Origin: Roseibium marinum
Lineage (GTDB): Bacteria > Pseudomonadota > Alphaproteobacteria > Rhizobiales > Stappiaceae
Direction: 5' to 3'
Length of the DNA stretch: 64,000 bases
NCBI RefSeq assembly: GCF_002906165.1
Contig: NZ_PPCN01000020.1
Span: 1-64,000, forward strand
The translations under genes and the position numbers were made by a program. Below are positions 61,869-64,000 of the stretch, one piece after another; the stretch's first letter is position 1; the number at the start of each line of letters is the position of its first letter. The notes below the pieces were generated by a model that saw nothing but the letters and a program-made list of their open reading frames with translations, ran no database searches and was not told the DNA's origin.

Positions 61869-62798
61869 TCAGAAATTCACCCTGTCGCCGCCCTTCAGCC
61901 CCAGCAGCTCGCGTGCCTCGTCGGGCGTTGCGACCTCGGTGCCGAGTTCCTCGACGATCCTGCGGATCTTGGCGACTTGCTGCGCATTGGATTCCGCAAG
62001 CTTGCCGCGGCTGATAAACAGGCTGTCCTCCAGCCCGACCCGGACGTTGCCGCCCATCTGGCTGGCGGTTGCCGCCATGGGGATTTGCGAGGCCCCGGCG
62101 GCCAGGACAGACCACCGGTAGTCGTCGCCGAACAGCTTGTCGGCGGTTTTCTTCATGAACACCAGATTGTCGATGTCCGCACCGATGCCACCGAGGATGC
62201 CCATCACGAACTGGATGAAGATCGGAGCCTTGAAGAGGCCGACATCCATGCAGAATTTCAGATTGTAGAGATGGCCGACGTCGTAGCATTCATGCTCGAA
62301 TTTGATGTCATGCGGCGCAAGGGTTTCGGCGGCCTCCCGGATATCGCGGAAGGTGTTGCGGAAGATATTGCCATCGGAATTTGCCACATAGTCCTTCTCC
62401 CAGTCGAATTTCCACGTGTCGTAGCGCTTGGCGAGCGGATGGAAGGAAAAGTTCATGCTGCCCATGTTCATCGAGCACATTTCGGCGCTGAAGGTGGCGG
62501 CGGGTTTGATCCTGTCCTGGATCGACAGGGTCAGGGAACCGCCGGTGGAAATGTTCACGACCGCGTCCGTGGCCTGTTTGATACGCGGCAGGAACGCGGT
62601 GAAATCGGCGGGGTCCACGGACGGCGCGCCGGTTTCGTTGTTGCGCGCGTGGAGGTGCAGGATAGAGGCTCCGGCTTCAGCCGCCTCGATCGCCTGGGCC
62701 GCGATATCGTCATACGTATAGGGCAGGGCATCCGACATGGTCGGCGTGTGGATCGCTCCGGTGACGGCGCAGGTGATGACGGTCTTCTGGCGTGCCAT
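61869..62798 (-). CDS. BKACE-family beta-keto acid cleavage enzyme
   Basis: This 309-residue protein of the DUF849/BKACE family (3-keto-5-aminohexanoate cleavage enzyme type) has the zinc segment ASILHLHARN near residue 45, followed by VDPADF. INISTGGS and CSMNMGSMNF are typical. These enzymes condense a beta-keto acid with acetyl-CoA to give acetoacetate and a CoA ester; known substrates include dehydrocarnitine and 3-keto-5-aminohexanoate. The ATG at 62798 follows the livM stop by two bases. The exact substrate is unknown. Confidence 0.88.
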   Translation of the reverse strand: MARQKTVITCAVTGAIHTPTMSDALPYTYDDIAAQAIEAAEAGASILHLHARNNETGAPSVDPADFTAFLPRIKQATDAVVNISTGGSLTLSIQDRIKPAATFSAEMCSMNMGSMNFSFHPLAKRYDTWKFDWEKDYVANSDGNIFRNTFRDIREAAETLAPHDIKFEHECYDVGHLYNLKFCMDVGLFKAPIFIQFVMGILGGIGADIDNLVFMKKTADKLFGDDYRWSVLAAGASQIPMAATASQMGGNVRVGLEDSLFISRGKLAESNAQQVAKIRRIVEELGTEVATPDEARELLGLKGGDRVNF

Positions 62799-62800
62799 GG

Positions 62801-63829
62801 TCAGTTTTCCTTGTTGGCGAGATTGCCCAGCACGCGATAGCCGAGCGGAAAGAGTTGGAGACCGAAGCGGATCTGGATCAGGCCCCAGATCCCCTTCGGG
62901 GCCTTTAACATCACCACGATGGCGACGAGGCCGAGGACAAGCAGATATGTCGTGCCCAGATCGGCCAGCGTCTCGCGAAGGGCGAAGAACACCAGCGTGC
63001 CGATGATCGGTCCTTCCAGCGTGCCGATGCCGCCGATCACGACGATGAAAATCACGAAGGCGGTCCAGTCGTTGACGCTGAAGGCCGCATCGGGCGAGAT
63101 GCGCAGTTTCTGAAGGAAAATCAGCGCGCCCACGATCGCTGTCAGGGCCGCCGTCACAACATAGACGATGAATTTTGTGCGCCAGATGTCGATCCCCAGA
63201 GACCGCGCGGCGAGTTCGTTGTCCCGGATCGCGGTCAATGCGAGCCCCTTGCGCGAGCGCAGGAACAGATAGACAGCCGCAATGGTCCCGGCCGCCGCGC
63301 CGAGCGCGAGCCAGTAACTGAGCGCTTCGCGCCCGCTGCGCGAAGCCGCCAGAGACTTGACGATCCCCACCGGCAGCGACGTGCCGGACCCGCCGCCCAG
63401 CGCCCCGACCTGCGCGAAAACGAGGCGGAAGACTTCCGCCATCACCCATGTGCCGATTGCGAAATAGGCGCCGCGAAGCCGAAACAACAGCGCCGCCACC
63501 GGAACCGCGACAAGCGCGGCCAGCCCGCCGGCGGCCAGCAGCGCCACAACAGGATGAAGGCCCGCGAAAATCGTGAGCGCGAACAGGAGATAGCCGCCGA
63601 AACCGACGAAAGCCTGCTGGCCGACCGATACCAGTCCGGCATAACCGGCCATCAGGTTCCACAGGCTCGCGAGCGCCAGATAGAGAAAGACCTCGCTGAG
63701 AAGCCGCATGTCGGCCCGGCCCGCCCACCAGGGGGCGGCGGCCAGCACCAGCAGGACGATCAGTCCGGCCACGGCGGCAATGCGTGCGGCCCGCGACGAA
63801 CGCGTGACTTTGAACGGCCCGGCACTCAT
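62801..63829 (-). CDS. livM: Branched-chain amino acid-type ABC permease LivM
   Basis: This 342-residue permease has about nine to ten helices. Family motifs are GYAGLVSVGQQAFVGFGGYLLFALT and LTAIRDNELAARSLGIDIWRTKFIVYVVTAALTAIVGAL. It overlaps livH by four bases at its 5' end. LivHM-type transporters carry branched-chain amino acids but also amides, urea and carnitine-like compounds; the BKACE gene downstream hints at an amino-acid or betaine-like substrate. Confidence 0.9.
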   Translation of the reverse strand: MSAGPFKVTRSSRAARIAAVAGLIVLLVLAAAPWWAGRADMRLLSEVFLYLALASLWNLMAGYAGLVSVGQQAFVGFGGYLLFALTIFAGLHPVVALLAAGGLAALVAVPVAALLFRLRGAYFAIGTWVMAEVFRLVFAQVGALGGGSGTSLPVGIVKSLAASRSGREALSYWLALGAAAGTIAAVYLFLRSRKGLALTAIRDNELAARSLGIDIWRTKFIVYVVTAALTAIVGALIFLQKLRISPDAAFSVNDWTAFVIFIVVIGGIGTLEGPIIGTLVFFALRETLADLGTTYLLVLGLVAIVVMLKAPKGIWGLIQIRFGLQLFPLGYRVLGNLANKEN

Positions 63830-64000
63830 CCCGTCACCTTCGGGAACAGACCGCTGGGGCGCACCGCGAGGATCAGCAGGAAAACGATATGTCCGGCGAG
63901 CAGTTGCCAGCCCGGATCGATTTTGGCGCCGACGGTCTGCGCCACACCCAGAATGACGCCGCCCGCCAGCGTACCCCAGAGATTTCCCAGCCCGCCGATA
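63826..64000 (-). CDS. livH: Branched-chain amino acid-type ABC permease LivH, 3' part
   Basis: The last 57 residues of a LivH-type permease are visible (IGGLGNLWGTLAGGVILGV near the window edge, ending AVRPSGLFPKVTG). The gene continues beyond position 64000, so its 5' end is missing. Its TGA overlaps the livM ATG (ATGA). Confidence 0.85.
   Translation of the reverse strand, partial: IGGLGNLWGTLAGGVILGVAQTVGAKIDPGWQLLAGHIVFLLILAVRPSGLFPKVTG

Overview
The window is high-GC DNA from an alphaproteobacterium. Three tripartite TRAP transporters, two sugar ABC transporters and a rhizobial-type L-rhamnose locus (rhaRSTPQUK divergent from rhaDI) suggest a marine or plant-associated member of the Rhizobiales/Stappiaceae kind (Roseibium/Labrenzia-like). 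This placement is inferred from gene content only. No tRNA, rRNA, CRISPR array or complete IS transposase was seen. The right end cuts a livH gene.

Layout. (1) 0.2-2.5 kb: a small pterin cluster with a FolM-like reductase, a divergent dihydropteroate-synthase-like protein and FolB. (2) 2.6-13.9 kb: a complete L-rhamnose locus with kinase, mutarotase, four ABC transporter genes, a DeoR regulator, the fused aldolase/lactaldehyde dehydrogenase RhaD and the isomerase RhaI. (3) 12.3-14.7 kb: families of palindromic repeats. Two compound copies lie in opposite orientation on either side of a small GIY-YIG nuclease gene. (4) 14.8-24.4 kb: uronate catabolism with a GntR regulator, uxaC, a TRAP transporter, kdgF, kduI, kduD, uxuB and uxuA. 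(5) 24.5-34.4 kb: an aromatic-ring-cleavage-like locus with an extradiol dioxygenase of the LigAB type, an amidohydrolase, an IclR regulator, a citryl-CoA-lyase-like protein, a CaiB CoA-transferase, a YciI protein, a second TRAP transporter and an FMN reductase. (6) 34.5-43.9 kb: a pectin/rhamnogalacturonan oligosaccharide locus with an AraC regulator, GH4, an ABC transporter, GH28 and GH105. (7) 43.9-52.1 kb: a five-gene minus-strand operon centred on a 961-residue fusion of a catalase-related haem domain and an alpha-dioxygenase-like haem domain. Its other genes encode a membrane-anchored two-CxxCH cytochrome, a small membrane protein, a nitroreductase-like protein and a leaderless subtilisin-like protease. 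(8) 52.5-54.7 kb: a ParA-type ATPase with two related membrane proteins. (9) 54.8-64 kb: a third catabolic region with an ACMSD-type amidohydrolase, an M24-fold protein, a 2-hydroxyacid dehydrogenase, a third TRAP transporter, a 267-bp MITE-like element, a GST, a BKACE enzyme and livM/livH.

How it fits together. Regions 2, 4 and 6 together can take rhamnogalacturonan-type pectin apart (GH28, GH105, GH4), import the pieces (ABC, TRAP) and feed both rhamnose and (unsaturated) uronates into central metabolism. The KDG kinase and aldolase are not in the window. The most unusual content is the catalase/alpha-dioxygenase fusion operon, which looks like an undescribed oxylipin or fatty-aldehyde system, and the GIY-YIG gene bracketed by inverted compound palindromes, which looks like a mobile repeat unit.
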